DNA from: Pseudomonadota bacterium
GTDB taxonomy: Bacteria; Desulfobacterota; Desulfobacteria; Desulfobacterales; Desulfobacteraceae
Assembly (NCBI GenBank): GCA_018821535.1
Contig: JAHJLV010000027.1
Coordinates: 1-64,000 of the forward strand
Length of the DNA stretch: 64,000 nucleotides
Reading direction: 5' to 3'
The notes beneath the pieces were generated by a model that had not been told where the DNA came from, made no database searches, and saw only the letters and a program-made list of their open reading frames with translations. Shown piece after piece: positions 10,101 through 19,052 of the stretch (position 1 is its first letter; each line of letters starts with the position of its first letter). Position numbers and translations under genes: made by a program.

Positions 10101-11906
10101 ATGGCCACCAGATTCATGAGCATGCGAAATTTACAATTTACAATGCACGAACTCATTGGCAAACAAAAGGCTGATTTGTATAAAGCAAATGACAAACAAG
10201 CCGAAAAAGCCACCGATATGATTCTCAAAGCAGCCTTTGAGTTTGCAAAGGATGCGATGCATCCAATCTTTGAAGAAATGGACCGTCAGCCTCCGGAACT
10301 GGATGCTGGCGTTGTTAAAGTGCATCCGGATGTGAGAACCATTATGCAGACATTGGGTGAAGACGGGTGGATCGCCGCGCCATTTTCAGAAAAGTGGGGT
10401 GGTTATGATATGCCGGCAACCACCTTTAACGCAATCAACTTCATCTTTGCTGCGGCAAACTATTCTGCATCGGTCTACTCGAACCTCACCATTGGTGCTG
10501 CCCGTCTGATATATACGTTTGGCTCTGAAATGCTAAAAGAAACCTACCTGCCCCCCATGCTCGAAGGGAAATGGCAGGGAACCATGGCCCTGACAGAACC
10601 CGATGCAGGATCGTCTCTTGCGGACATCAAAACCATGGCCACCCCTCTTGATGACGGATCATATCTGATCTCAGGAGAAAAGATATTCATTTCCGCAGGA
10701 GACCATAACGGCGTGGACAATGTTGTGCATCTCATGCTGGCAAAGATCATAAATTCACCTGCCGGAGTAAAAGGGATTTCCCTGTTTGTGGTCCCCAAAT
10801 TACGGCCGGATGAAAACGGGAACCTGATTAAAAATGACGTCATTGTCAACCAGATTTTTCATAAAATGGGGTACAAAGGCGCACCCATTACCGGCCTGAC
10901 CCTGGGAGAAAACAAAAACTGCAAGGGGTATCTTGTGGGCGAAGTCAATAAGGGACTTTTCCATATGTTTCAGATGATGAACGGTGCCCGTCTCGATGTG
11001 GGTGCAAGCGCTACAGCTATTGCCACTGCCGCATACCACTGCGCCCTTGATTATACAAAAGCGAGAAAACAGGGACGAAAATTCTCTGACAAAAACGCAA
11101 AAGATCCCGTCTCCATCATTGAACATGCAGACGTTAAGCGCATGCTGCTTTTCCAACGATCCGTATGTGAAGGCAGCCTGGCCCTTAATATGCAATGTGG
11201 CTTATATGAAGAGCTGATTCACCTGCTTGACAAGGACCAGAAAATCAAGTTTGAACTGCTATTGGACATTCTAATTCCGGTGGCCAAAAGTTTCCCATCG
11301 GAAATGAGCATTTTTTCCACCAGTCAAAGCCTCCAATGTTTCGGAGGATACGGGTATTGCGATGACTTTCCTGTTGAACAACACTTCAGGGACACGCGAA
11401 TTCATCCGATTCATGAAGGAACAACGGCCATCCAGGGGATGGATCTTCTAGGAAGAAAAATACGAATGAAAGATGGAAAGGCGCTGTCACTTTTAACTGA
11501 AGAAATAAAAATCACCATCAGCAACGCAAATAACTATCCTGAATTCCGAATAGACGCAAAGGATTTAACTGATGCCATGGAGATGGTTTTATCAACCACT
11601 CAAACCCTTGCCCGGATGGGCCAGGAAAAAGGAGAGGAAGCCTATCTTGCCAATGCAACCGTATATCTTGAAATGTTTGGTTTTTTTGTCATTGGCTGGG
11701 TCTGGTTAAACCAGGCTATCGCTGCCAGAGAAGGACTTTCAAATGACCGGCTGAAAAAAGCAGACCGCCTTTTTTACCAGGGCAAAATAAAAGTTCATGA
11801 ATATTATTTTGCCAATGAGTTGCCAAAAATCGTTTCGCTGTCCCAGGTTCTGACGCGGAATCCCCCCGTCACGATGTCTGTTGAGGCTGAACATTTCACA
11901 AATTAA
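10101..11906 (+). CDS. Acyl-CoA dehydrogenase 2, long form (~600 residues)
   Basis: A second FAD acyl-CoA dehydrogenase of 601 residues, a paralogue of the gene at 4192-6012. Conserved blocks are LTEPDAGSSLADIKT, ISAGDHNG, QCFGGYGYCDDFPVEQHFRD and the catalytic HEGTTAIQGMDLLG, with the base probably Glu439. It carries the same extended C-terminal domain. AGAGGAACCAAT precedes the ATG. It is a single-gene unit between a good sigma-54 promoter and a strong terminator. Divergence from dehydrogenase 1 in the substrate-side loops suggests a different acyl-CoA, perhaps successive steps on one chain. This is inference. Confidence 0.93.
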   Translation: MATRFMSMRNLQFTMHELIGKQKADLYKANDKQAEKATDMILKAAFEFAKDAMHPIFEEMDRQPPELDAGVVKVHPDVRTIMQTLGEDGWIAAPFSEKWGGYDMPATTFNAINFIFAAANYSASVYSNLTIGAARLIYTFGSEMLKETYLPPMLEGKWQGTMALTEPDAGSSLADIKTMATPLDDGSYLISGEKIFISAGDHNGVDNVVHLMLAKIINSPAGVKGISLFVVPKLRPDENGNLIKNDVIVNQIFHKMGYKGAPITGLTLGENKNCKGYLVGEVNKGLFHMFQMMNGARLDVGASATAIATAAYHCALDYTKARKQGRKFSDKNAKDPVSIIEHADVKRMLLFQRSVCEGSLALNMQCGLYEELIHLLDKDQKIKFELLLDILIPVAKSFPSEMSIFSTSQSLQCFGGYGYCDDFPVEQHFRDTRIHPIHEGTTAIQGMDLLGRKIRMKDGKALSLLTEEIKITISNANNYPEFRIDAKDLTDAMEMVLSTTQTLARMGQEKGEEAYLANATVYLEMFGFFVIGWVWLNQAIAAREGLSNDRLKKADRLFYQGKIKVHEYYFANELPKIVSLSQVLTRNPPVTMSVEAEHFTN

Positions 11907-11923
11907 TAGAGAGATACCAATTA

Positions 11924-11970
11924 AAACAGCAAAGGCCCCGGTGGATAACCATCGGGGCCTTTGCTGTTTT
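11924..11970. terminator. Strong hairpin terminator after acyl-CoA dehydrogenase 2
   Basis: AAACAGCAAAGGCCCCG and CGGGGCCTTTGCTGTTT pair perfectly around a 12-base loop. The A and T flanks make it usable from both sides, so it also closes the minus-strand thiolase gene. Confidence 0.9.
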
Positions 11971-11999
11971 ATAATGCTTTATGAAAAATCTTGCTGACT

Positions 12000-13208
12000 T
12001 TATCTTTGAAGATTTTCAATTACTGTGGCAACCCCTAAACCGCCGCCACAGCAGGAACTGAAAAATCCATATCTTCCACCAGTTCGAATCAGCCCACGCA
12101 TGGTGAACATACCGATTCTCGCACCGGAAGCTCCATTGGGATGGCCAAAGGCAATGGCACCGCCCATGGGGTTCCATTTGTCCATATCCACAGTTTCACC
12201 CGTCTGATTTTCAATTTCTTTGATCACCGCAAGATTCTGAACAGCAAAAGCTTCGTTACACTCCATATGATCCATATCAGACAATTTAAGACCGGCTCTC
12301 TTCAGTGCAATGGGAACTGCATATCCTGGACCGATTCCCATGATATCTGGATTGCATCCATAGTCAGCACCTGCAAGCCATTTTGCCATAGGGAGATACC
12401 CCAACTCTTTGGCCTTTTCTGCGGACATCATCAATACAAAAGCTGCGCCATCATTCTGACCGGACGAATTTCCGGCGGTCACGGTTCCACCAGCCTTGAA
12501 AACAGGATTGAGCTTGGCCATTCCTTCCAGAGTGGACTGAGGCCGGGGATGCTCATCCACTTTAAATTGAAATTCAGGTGTCTTCCGGTTACCCGGAATG
12601 GTGACCGGAATAATCTCGTCATCAAAATACCCCGCATCCATGGCAGACTTAGCCCGCATCTGGCTGTTAAAGGCAAATTCATCGGAGGCTTGGCGGGGAA
12701 TATCATACTTTACCTGGAGGTTCTCTGCAGTGAGCCCCATGCCGATATTCTCTTCCGGCACCGGGGTAAGGGTCGGGATCATGGGCAATGGCGGAATCAG
12801 CTTATACGGCGGATTCGAGGCCGAAAACTTAAATGCCATCTGGCTGTAGGCCTCCATTCCACCAGCGACCACCACATCTGCCTGGTTGGCCAGGATTTTC
12901 CACGCCGCATGATTGATGGCATCAATGGCTGACCCGCACTGCATCTCAACATATGATGCAGAGGTCTCGTAGGGGATACCTGCTGCCAGAGATGCCCATC
13001 TTGCTGGATTTCCAGCCTCTGAGCAATGGGCGGCAGCACCGGCAAAAACACTGTCAACATGCCCTTTTTCCAAAATTTTTGTTTTATCCATGAGGCCCTT
13101 CAGGGCAATACCAGCCAGACGGGATGCTGAAAAATCCCGTATGGTTCCGCCCATTCTGCCAAAAGGTGTCCTGACCGCGTCAACAAATACCACTTCTCTT
13201 GCTGTCAT
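12000..13208 (-). CDS. Thiolase (acetyl-CoA C-acyltransferase) 1
   Basis: A thiolase of 402 residues that cleaves a 3-oxoacyl-CoA with CoA (or condenses acyl-CoAs). Cys91 in VEMQCGSAIDA is the acylated nucleophile. The His is in AFGHPNGASGAR and the second Cys is in SSCCGGGLGVATVIE at the C-terminus. The nucleophile context QCGS differs from the common CASG and matches the thiolase subgroup of anaerobic degraders. AAGGAG precedes the ATG. It follows the short-chain dehydrogenase by 35 bases and forms an operon with it, giving the last two steps of a beta-oxidation round. It shares only family-level similarity with the thiolase at 33260-34438. Confidence 0.93.
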   Translation of the reverse strand: MTAREVVFVDAVRTPFGRMGGTIRDFSASRLAGIALKGLMDKTKILEKGHVDSVFAGAAAHCSEAGNPARWASLAAGIPYETSASYVEMQCGSAIDAINHAAWKILANQADVVVAGGMEAYSQMAFKFSASNPPYKLIPPLPMIPTLTPVPEENIGMGLTAENLQVKYDIPRQASDEFAFNSQMRAKSAMDAGYFDDEIIPVTIPGNRKTPEFQFKVDEHPRPQSTLEGMAKLNPVFKAGGTVTAGNSSGQNDGAAFVLMMSAEKAKELGYLPMAKWLAGADYGCNPDIMGIGPGYAVPIALKRAGLKLSDMDHMECNEAFAVQNLAVIKEIENQTGETVDMDKWNPMGGAIAFGHPNGASGARIGMFTMRGLIRTGGRYGFFSSCCGGGLGVATVIENLQR

Positions 13209-13243
13209 TGTTTATTTCTCCTTTTCAATCAATTTTATTTTAA

Positions 13244-14155
13244 TTATCCATTAAGCAACGGTGCCATATAGGATAGCATTCCCAGTCCGCTCTCCTGCTC
13301 TTTGGTGTTTGACATATCTGAAATTTTATCAAAATTGTCCCTGATCTCTTCGACAGCTATTGGCCGTTTTGCATCACCAATACAAAGCCCTTCACCGGAA
13401 ACAATTGCAGTCCTTCCATACCAGCCAGCCCCCATGGTATACACGTGACCTGTGGCCGTGTTCTCTTCAGAACAAAGATAAAGCACCATGGGTTCGTTAA
13501 ACTGAGGATTCATCTTGTCTTCAAATTGAGGCGGGAAAACATCTGCCGTCATTCTGGACCAGGCATTGGGTGCAATGGTATTGATTTTGATATTATATTT
13601 TGACACTTCAAGCTTGAGGGTATTCATAATCCCCACCAGGCCAAGCTTGGCTGCCCCGTAGTTGGTCTGGCCAAAATTGCCATAAAGGCCGGAGGTGGAG
13701 GCTGTGAAAATTATTCTTCCATAATTATTTTTTTTCATCACTTTAACGGCAGGCTGGGTAACGCAAAACGCACCCTTCAAATGAACGGAAATCACCAGAT
13801 CCCACTCTTCTTCGGTCATCTTTAAAAAGGATTTATCCCTTAAAATCCCTGCATTATTGATCAGGATATCCACTCTCCCATAGGCATCCATAGCAGTTTT
13901 TACAATATTTTCACCACCTGCCATAGTGGCAACAGAATCATAGTTTGCGACGGCCTGACCACCGGCTGCTACAATTTCCTCTACCACTTTATCTGCAGCA
14001 GACGTATCCATGCCAGATCCGTCACGGCTGACACCCAGATCATTGACCACCACTTTTGCACCCCTTCGGCCTAACTCAAGGGCATACATCCTGCCGATCC
14101 CCTGACCAGCTCCGGTGACAATCGCAACTCTTCCATTATAATTAATTCGATCCAA
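13244..14155 (-). CDS. Short-chain dehydrogenase, 3-hydroxyacyl-CoA dehydrogenase type
   Basis: An NAD(P)-dependent SDR of 303 residues resembling the hydroxyacyl-CoA dehydrogenase domain of peroxisomal multifunctional enzyme type 2. It has the glycine-rich TGAGQGIGRMYALELG, the early NDLGVSRDGSG segment typical of that subgroup, NNAG (NAGILRDKSF) and the active-site Ser/Tyr/Lys in FTASTSGLYG and TNYGAAK. The start is TTG at 14155 with AGGAG seven bases upstream. It is the first gene of a two-gene operon with the thiolase and diverges from the gene at 14521. A role oxidising a 3-hydroxyacyl-CoA made after acyl-CoA dehydrogenase and a hydratase is inferred. Confidence 0.9.
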   Translation of the reverse strand: MDRINYNGRVAIVTGAGQGIGRMYALELGRRGAKVVVNDLGVSRDGSGMDTSAADKVVEEIVAAGGQAVANYDSVATMAGGENIVKTAMDAYGRVDILINNAGILRDKSFLKMTEEEWDLVISVHLKGAFCVTQPAVKVMKKNNYGRIIFTASTSGLYGNFGQTNYGAAKLGLVGIMNTLKLEVSKYNIKINTIAPNAWSRMTADVFPPQFEDKMNPQFNEPMVLYLCSEENTATGHVYTMGAGWYGRTAIVSGEGLCIGDAKRPIAVEEIRDNFDKISDMSNTKEQESGLGMLSYMAPLLNG

Positions 14156-14251
14156 TTTTCTTCTCCTCTATCCGTTAGTTTTTCCGGACCGGCCTTACAT
14201 GTTTTAAATTTTCCCAAAAACAGGCAGTCCATGTTTATCCTGCATTGAATT

Positions 14252-14267
14252 TACAATTATCATGCCA
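14252..14267 (-). promoter_or_regulatory. Sigma-54 type promoter for the SDR-thiolase operon
   Basis: On the minus strand TGGCATGATAATTGTA has the -24 core and TTG, with T in place of C at the next position. It is about 100 bases before the TTG start at 14155. Confidence 0.55.
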
Positions 14268-14340
14268 AACCAGAAAAATATTTTTTACTTAAAAATAGGA
14301 TAGTTACCAAAACACATCATGCGACCACAAAAACATAAAA

Positions 14341-14371
14341 TGATATATCAATAATTTTATTTGATATATGG
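14341..14371. promoter_or_regulatory. Candidate upstream activator site (U3)
   Basis: TGATATATCA, itself a palindrome, is followed ten bases later by TTGATATATGG. The two form an inverted repeat of ATATATCAA type arms. The site lies between two divergent sigma-54 type promoters, about 75 and 120 bases from their -24 elements, as expected for an enhancer serving both. Confidence 0.5.
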
Positions 14372-14491
14372 CAATATCATAGAGCGGCATATTCGTAATA
14401 TGGAAAATTAAAACCCTTCCCCATCCCTGGAAACCATCCCTGGCCATGACTCAGAAACTTAAGCCCGATAACGCAACAAATGCCGGCAAAC

Positions 14492-14507
14492 TGGCATGCC
14501 AATTGCT
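14492..14507 (+). promoter_or_regulatory. Sigma-54 type promoter directly in front of 14521
   Basis: TGGCATGCCAATTGCT matches both -24 and -12 elements, including the GC. The transcription start would fall near 14518, only about three bases before the ATG at 14521. Either the message is nearly leaderless or translation starts further inside. Confidence 0.55.
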
Positions 14508-14520
14508 ATGACATCCATTA

Positions 14521-15603
14521 ATGAAAACAATGACTACATACCATCCCGGCACTGTCATCTTGCCGGAACATCTCAGCCAAACAGCTGATTATATTGGTTC
14601 TGTCCAACTTGAATCCGGGGCCATACCCTGGTTCAAAGGGCATCTTCTCGACCCCTGGGATCACGTTGAAGCTGCCATGGGCCTAAGTATAGCAGGCAGG
14701 CATGACAACGCCCGAAAAGCCTTAGAATGGATGGCAGACCACCAGCTTGCAGATGGTGGCTTCTGGCCTGCCTATGACGGAGACACACCGCTGGAGATCA
14801 CCCGGAAAGAGAGCCATCATCCCGCCTATCTTGCCACTGGGCTGTGGCACCATTACCTGATCACCCAAAATCTTGAACTGTTAAACCGTTTGTGGCCAAA
14901 TGTTGAAGCCGCCATTGATTTTTCACTTCGTATGCAAAACCCTGAAGGAGACGTTGCCTGGGCGATAGATGCCAACGACAACCACTGCCCGGATTCTCTG
15001 GTAACCGGATGCTGTTCAATTTACAAAAGCCTGGAATGCGCCATTTGCATTGCCGACACCCTGGAGATTGAACGACCGGACTGGAATGATGCCAGGTTAC
15101 GGTTGGGAAATGCACTGACTTACCATCCGGAACGCTTTGATCGGACCTGGGAAAGCAAGGAAAGATTCTCTATGGACTGGTTTTATCCACTGCTGTGCGG
15201 TGTGATCCATGGGAAAGCGGCCTTGAAAAGACTCGAACAAAAATGGACGACATTCATCCACCCCGGGCGAGGATGCCGATGCGTAAGTGATGAGCCATGG
15301 GTGACTGTTGCCGAATCCTGTGAACTGGTCATGGCACTGATATCTGCAGGGCAGCACACAAAAGCAACAGAAATTTTCAACTGGCTTCACACCAGCCGGG
15401 ATGCACAGGGCGCTTACTGGACGGGTTATCAAACCCGATTAAAAATTTTCTGGCCTTCTGAGCGGACTACCTGGACCGCCGGAGCAGTACTCATGGCTGC
15501 GGATGCCTTAAATCATATCACACCGGCTTTTGACCTTTTCACAAAAGTAACTCTGCCCCGGAAAGATACGAAATGGTTGAAATTAACGGCTGCCCCAAAT
15601 TAG
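14521..15603 (+). CDS. Alpha/alpha-barrel (six-hairpin, prenyltransferase-like) protein of unknown function
   Basis: A soluble protein of 360 residues without a signal peptide. Motifs such as SGAIPWFKG, DPWDHVEAAMGLSIAGR, WMADHQLADGGFW, TGLWHHYLI, SMDWFYPLLCG, CVSDEPWVTVAESCEL and FWPSERTTWTAGAVLMAADAL recur as helical hairpins typical of the squalene-cyclase/glycosidase toroid fold. Similar proteins are annotated as prenyltransferase in actinobacteria, usually beside glycosyltransferases. No DXDD cyclase motif is visible, and a real prenyltransferase activity is unproven. No ribosome site is seen before the ATG. The promoter and its position between beta-oxidation genes link it to the regulon. 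It converges with the hybrid kinase gene, four bases apart. Confidence 0.75.
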   Translation: MKTMTTYHPGTVILPEHLSQTADYIGSVQLESGAIPWFKGHLLDPWDHVEAAMGLSIAGRHDNARKALEWMADHQLADGGFWPAYDGDTPLEITRKESHHPAYLATGLWHHYLITQNLELLNRLWPNVEAAIDFSLRMQNPEGDVAWAIDANDNHCPDSLVTGCCSIYKSLECAICIADTLEIERPDWNDARLRLGNALTYHPERFDRTWESKERFSMDWFYPLLCGVIHGKAALKRLEQKWTTFIHPGRGCRCVSDEPWVTVAESCELVMALISAGQHTKATEIFNWLHTSRDAQGAYWTGYQTRLKIFWPSERTTWTAGAVLMAADALNHITPAFDLFTKVTLPRKDTKWLKLTAAPN

Positions 15604-15607
15604 CCAC

Positions 15608-18600
15608 TTAGACCGTATTTTTCCTATTCAAAATTATTCGAATTTCCTTCGCCAATTCAGATACAACAATCGGTTTCAGTAAAAAACCTTTTATGCCTAT
15701 TGTTTCTGCTTGTTCTTTGTTAATTCGCTCACTAAATCCAGTACAGAGAAGAATCGGTATATTGGGTCTGATGGAAATCATTTTCTGTGCAAGTCGATCC
15801 CCAGTGATGTTTGGCATGGTCATATCTGTGATCACAAGATCATAATTTTCTGGATTGGCTTTAAATGCTTCCAATGCTTCATTGCTGCTTGAATGGCTCG
15901 CTACGCTGTATCCAAGCCGATTAAGCATTTGCGTCACAAGTTGGACAACCGATTTTTCATCATCTACCAAAAGGATTCTCTCCGTACCCGTTTCTAATTT
16001 TAACTCTTGAATATCTGAGGTCAGTTGAGTGGATTTTTTTATTACAGGTAGGTAAATATTGAAAGTAGTCCCCTTCCCCTCTTCACTGTATACTCTTATG
16101 TCACCTTTATATTCCTTCACGATTCCATGAACGACTGCAAGCCCAAGGCCGGTTCCTTTATTCTTTTCTTTGGTGGTAAAATAGGGTTCAAAAATCTGGT
16201 TCCTAATTTTTCGGGAGATACCCGTTCCGTTGTCGGAAACTGATAACATGAGGTATTGGCCCGATGGTAACGGGCTGTTTCTTATCTCACCATCATCTAA
16301 AAAGGTTTCTTTAAGCAGCACCGAAATCACTCCGCTTGTCTTCTCTACAGCATGATACGCGTTGGTTATCAGATTCATGCTGATCTGGTGCAACTTAGTT
16401 GTCTCTGCCATCACCGGCCCGCAATCTTGTTGAATCTCTTGATGGATTTCGATATCCATTGGAATGCTTGAACGAATGAGTTTAAGCACTTCTGCTAATA
16501 TTGTCTGAACCCGAACCGGGCGTAATTTATGATCGTCCCGTCGACTGAAAGCAAGTATTTGCTTTACAAGCTCAGCGCCTCTTCTTCCGGCATTGAATAT
16601 CTCCAGTGCACTATCATATTCGGGACTGCCTGATGGAAAATCTTCTTTGAGTATCTCCGCATACCCGATAATGGGAGATAGGATATTATTGAAATCATGG
16701 GCGATTCCCCCTGCAAGCGTGCCAATGGCTTCCATTTTCTGGGATTGCCGGAGCTGGGCTTCCAACTTTGATTTTTCTATTTCCATTCGTTTTCGATTCC
16801 TGATATCTTCCACCACTATAATAAAATATTCCGGCTTGTTCAGTGAATTGCGAAATAACGAGACTGTCACATTCACCCATACATGGGATTTGTCCTTGCG
16901 AAGATATCGTTTTTCCGTTGAAACCGTCTGGATATCGCCAGACAATAAATTTTTCACATTTATTAAATCTGCGTCTAAATCATCGGGATGAGAAATTGCC
17001 TTAAATGTAAGTTTTTTCAATTCTTCAAGCGAATACCCAACAAGGTCAATAAAGCGCTGATTTGCCTGAAGATAGCGGCCATCCATTGACACATGCACAA
17101 TACCCACTGCGGCCTGCTCAAATGTCCTCCTGAATTGCTTTTCGCTTGATTTTATAATTTCGGTCTGCCTTTCCACCTCTTTTTTCAATCTTCGGTTCCA
17201 GTAAAAAAAAGCAAAAATCAGTATGGATGACGCCGCAAGAACCTGCCACAAAAGGGTGTAATCAAACCCGTGCTCATACCTCACATTAACAGCAAGCCAG
17301 GATTGATAGATTTCGTTTTCCCGGGCTTTGGGTATGGCATCCAACGCCTTTTGTAAAATATCCCGCAGGATGGGATTGTCGTTTCGAACTGCCATGGCCT
17401 GACTGTACTCATACGGTGTATTTCCCACAACTTTAATACCCTGCATATTCATCTGCCCGATGTAATAGCCGGTCGTCACCAGATTCTCCACAAAGGCAAG
17501 CACCTCTCCTCGCTGTAATTTTTCCAAACCCATGCGTGTTGTCTTTACAGGAATCAACTCAATCTCCTGATGGTCTCTGGCCATCCACTCATGGACGGCA
17601 TACCCTTCAACAACAGCCACTTTTCTGCCGGCCAGTTTTTTTAAATCACTTATGTATGGCACCTCATCGCGAGCAAAAATTGCCACAGGGAATTTGATAT
17701 AGGGCTGGGTAAACGAAAGATATGCATCACGTTCAGGTGTCCGGGCAAGACAGGAGAACATATCAATGTCTCCTTTTTTAACGCCCGCGACAAGGTTCTT
17801 CCAGTCCAGATCCGTCACGACCTCAAACCGGATGCTCAGCATCTCCTCCAAGGTTTTGAGATAATCAATGGCCACACCTTGAAACCTGCCTTTTGGGTTA
17901 CGAAACTCTATGGGCGCCCGGTATGGATCTGTTGCAACCCGGAGAACCGGATGCTTTTGCAGCCACTCTTTTTCAACAGAAGTAAGCGTGAGTGGTTGAC
18001 TTGACATATCCTGCAGAGCGCCTGTTGACCACTGGATTCCTGTTTCAAATTTAACGGGAAACCATTTCTCACGGATAGCGGTATGCTCTTCCGGGTTCAT
18101 GGCAGCAAGTGTCTTATTGATAATCCCTGCCAGTTCCGGCCAGTCTCTTCGAATTCCCATGGAATGATTTTTAGTTTCATAGGGTGTGGGGGCTGCAACC
18201 TTAAGGTTCCCAAACCCTTTATGCAATATCGCGTAACTGCCCACTACAAGGTTACCGATATAGGCGTCTGCCTGACCTGTTGCCAGAGCACCCATACATT
18301 TTTCCAAAAGGTTTAAGCCGGAAAGCAAGTGCAAATTGATCTCCGGGTAATCTTTTTCCAGCAGGTGATGCATGACATAGCCTTCCTCCACAACAATTGT
18401 TTTCCCTTTGAGATCGTCAATCCCTTTGATCGCCGGAGAGTCTGTTCTGGTGAAAATGGCCCAGGGCAAAGAAAGGTACTCTTGAGTAAAAACCATATCC
18501 TTTTGGCGTTCTGATGTCGCCCTGATCGTCGGGGTCAAATCTATTTTAGAATTATTCTTGATATCTTCTAAAGAATCACTCCAGCTGATCTCGATGTATT

Positions 18601-18880
18601 CAAACCGGATGTTGTGACGGGTAAATATCCTCTCGATATAATCAATTGATAGCCCCGTTACTTTGCCATTTACAATCTGAACAGGCGGCCAGGAACCCAC
18701 CCCAATACGAACCATATAATTTTTTTGCAACCAGGCCTTCTCTTTTGCTGAAAGCTCAACTTTAAGGGGGACTTTTGTGTCTGATGATACGAAGGTGCTT
18801 GAGAATAAAATCGCGATTAACAAGAAGAAAAAAATTAAAAGCCGGGGATTAAAAAAGAATTTATGATCTGTTTTTTTCAT
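15608..18880 (-). CDS. BvgS-like hybrid sensor kinase with two periplasmic solute-binding domains
   Basis: A membrane hybrid histidine kinase of 1090 residues. An N-terminal membrane anchor or signal (about 12-32) precedes two tandem SBP_bac_3 Venus-flytrap domains (about 45-270 and 300-520), a transmembrane helix near 545-565 (LLWQVLAASSILIFAFFYW), one PAS domain (about 590-705), HisKA with TLAGGIAHDFNNILS (His near 727), HATPase_c with DNGTGIS and GTGLGLAVVHGI, and a C-terminal receiver with acidic DD and VITDMTMP. AAGGAAAT precedes the ATG. No HPt or response regulator lies beside it, so the phosphate target is elsewhere. The flytrap domains suggest sensing of an amino-acid-like or small acid ligand. 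No sigma-54 site was found in front of it. Confidence 0.93.
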   Translation of the reverse strand: MKKTDHKFFFNPRLLIFFFLLIAILFSSTFVSSDTKVPLKVELSAKEKAWLQKNYMVRIGVGSWPPVQIVNGKVTGLSIDYIERIFTRHNIRFEYIEISWSDSLEDIKNNSKIDLTPTIRATSERQKDMVFTQEYLSLPWAIFTRTDSPAIKGIDDLKGKTIVVEEGYVMHHLLEKDYPEINLHLLSGLNLLEKCMGALATGQADAYIGNLVVGSYAILHKGFGNLKVAAPTPYETKNHSMGIRRDWPELAGIINKTLAAMNPEEHTAIREKWFPVKFETGIQWSTGALQDMSSQPLTLTSVEKEWLQKHPVLRVATDPYRAPIEFRNPKGRFQGVAIDYLKTLEEMLSIRFEVVTDLDWKNLVAGVKKGDIDMFSCLARTPERDAYLSFTQPYIKFPVAIFARDEVPYISDLKKLAGRKVAVVEGYAVHEWMARDHQEIELIPVKTTRMGLEKLQRGEVLAFVENLVTTGYYIGQMNMQGIKVVGNTPYEYSQAMAVRNDNPILRDILQKALDAIPKARENEIYQSWLAVNVRYEHGFDYTLLWQVLAASSILIFAFFYWNRRLKKEVERQTEIIKSSEKQFRRTFEQAAVGIVHVSMDGRYLQANQRFIDLVGYSLEELKKLTFKAISHPDDLDADLINVKNLLSGDIQTVSTEKRYLRKDKSHVWVNVTVSLFRNSLNKPEYFIIVVEDIRNRKRMEIEKSKLEAQLRQSQKMEAIGTLAGGIAHDFNNILSPIIGYAEILKEDFPSGSPEYDSALEIFNAGRRGAELVKQILAFSRRDDHKLRPVRVQTILAEVLKLIRSSIPMDIEIHQEIQQDCGPVMAETTKLHQISMNLITNAYHAVEKTSGVISVLLKETFLDDGEIRNSPLPSGQYLMLSVSDNGTGISRKIRNQIFEPYFTTKEKNKGTGLGLAVVHGIVKEYKGDIRVYSEEGKGTTFNIYLPVIKKSTQLTSDIQELKLETGTERILLVDDEKSVVQLVTQMLNRLGYSVASHSSSNEALEAFKANPENYDLVITDMTMPNITGDRLAQKMISIRPNIPILLCTGFSERINKEQAETIGIKGFLLKPIVVSELAKEIRIILNRKNTV

Positions 18881-19007
18881 ATTTCCTTTTTCCTATGAAA
18901 AGAAATTCATTGCTGAACTTTCGGACGAAGAATGAAATCGCTAAAAAAATTGTAACGAACTAAAATAATAAAGTAAATAGCTCACCCTTGGTGGCCCGTT
19001 AAAAAAT

Positions 19008-19039
19008 CAGGTTAGCAGACCATAAAATCCACTAACCTG
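19008..19039 (-). terminator. Terminator after the carboxylesterase gene
   Basis: CAGGTTAG (19008-19015) and CTAACCTG (19032-19039) form a stem that on the minus strand is followed by ATTTTTTAAC, a T-run of six, just past the stop of the carboxylesterase gene. Confidence 0.7.
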
Positions 19040-19052
19040 GTTATAGAATGAA

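Noticed and set aside
12141..12932. 263-codon open frame on the plus strand
   Set aside because: Antisense to the thiolase gene and without signal, motif or ribosome site.
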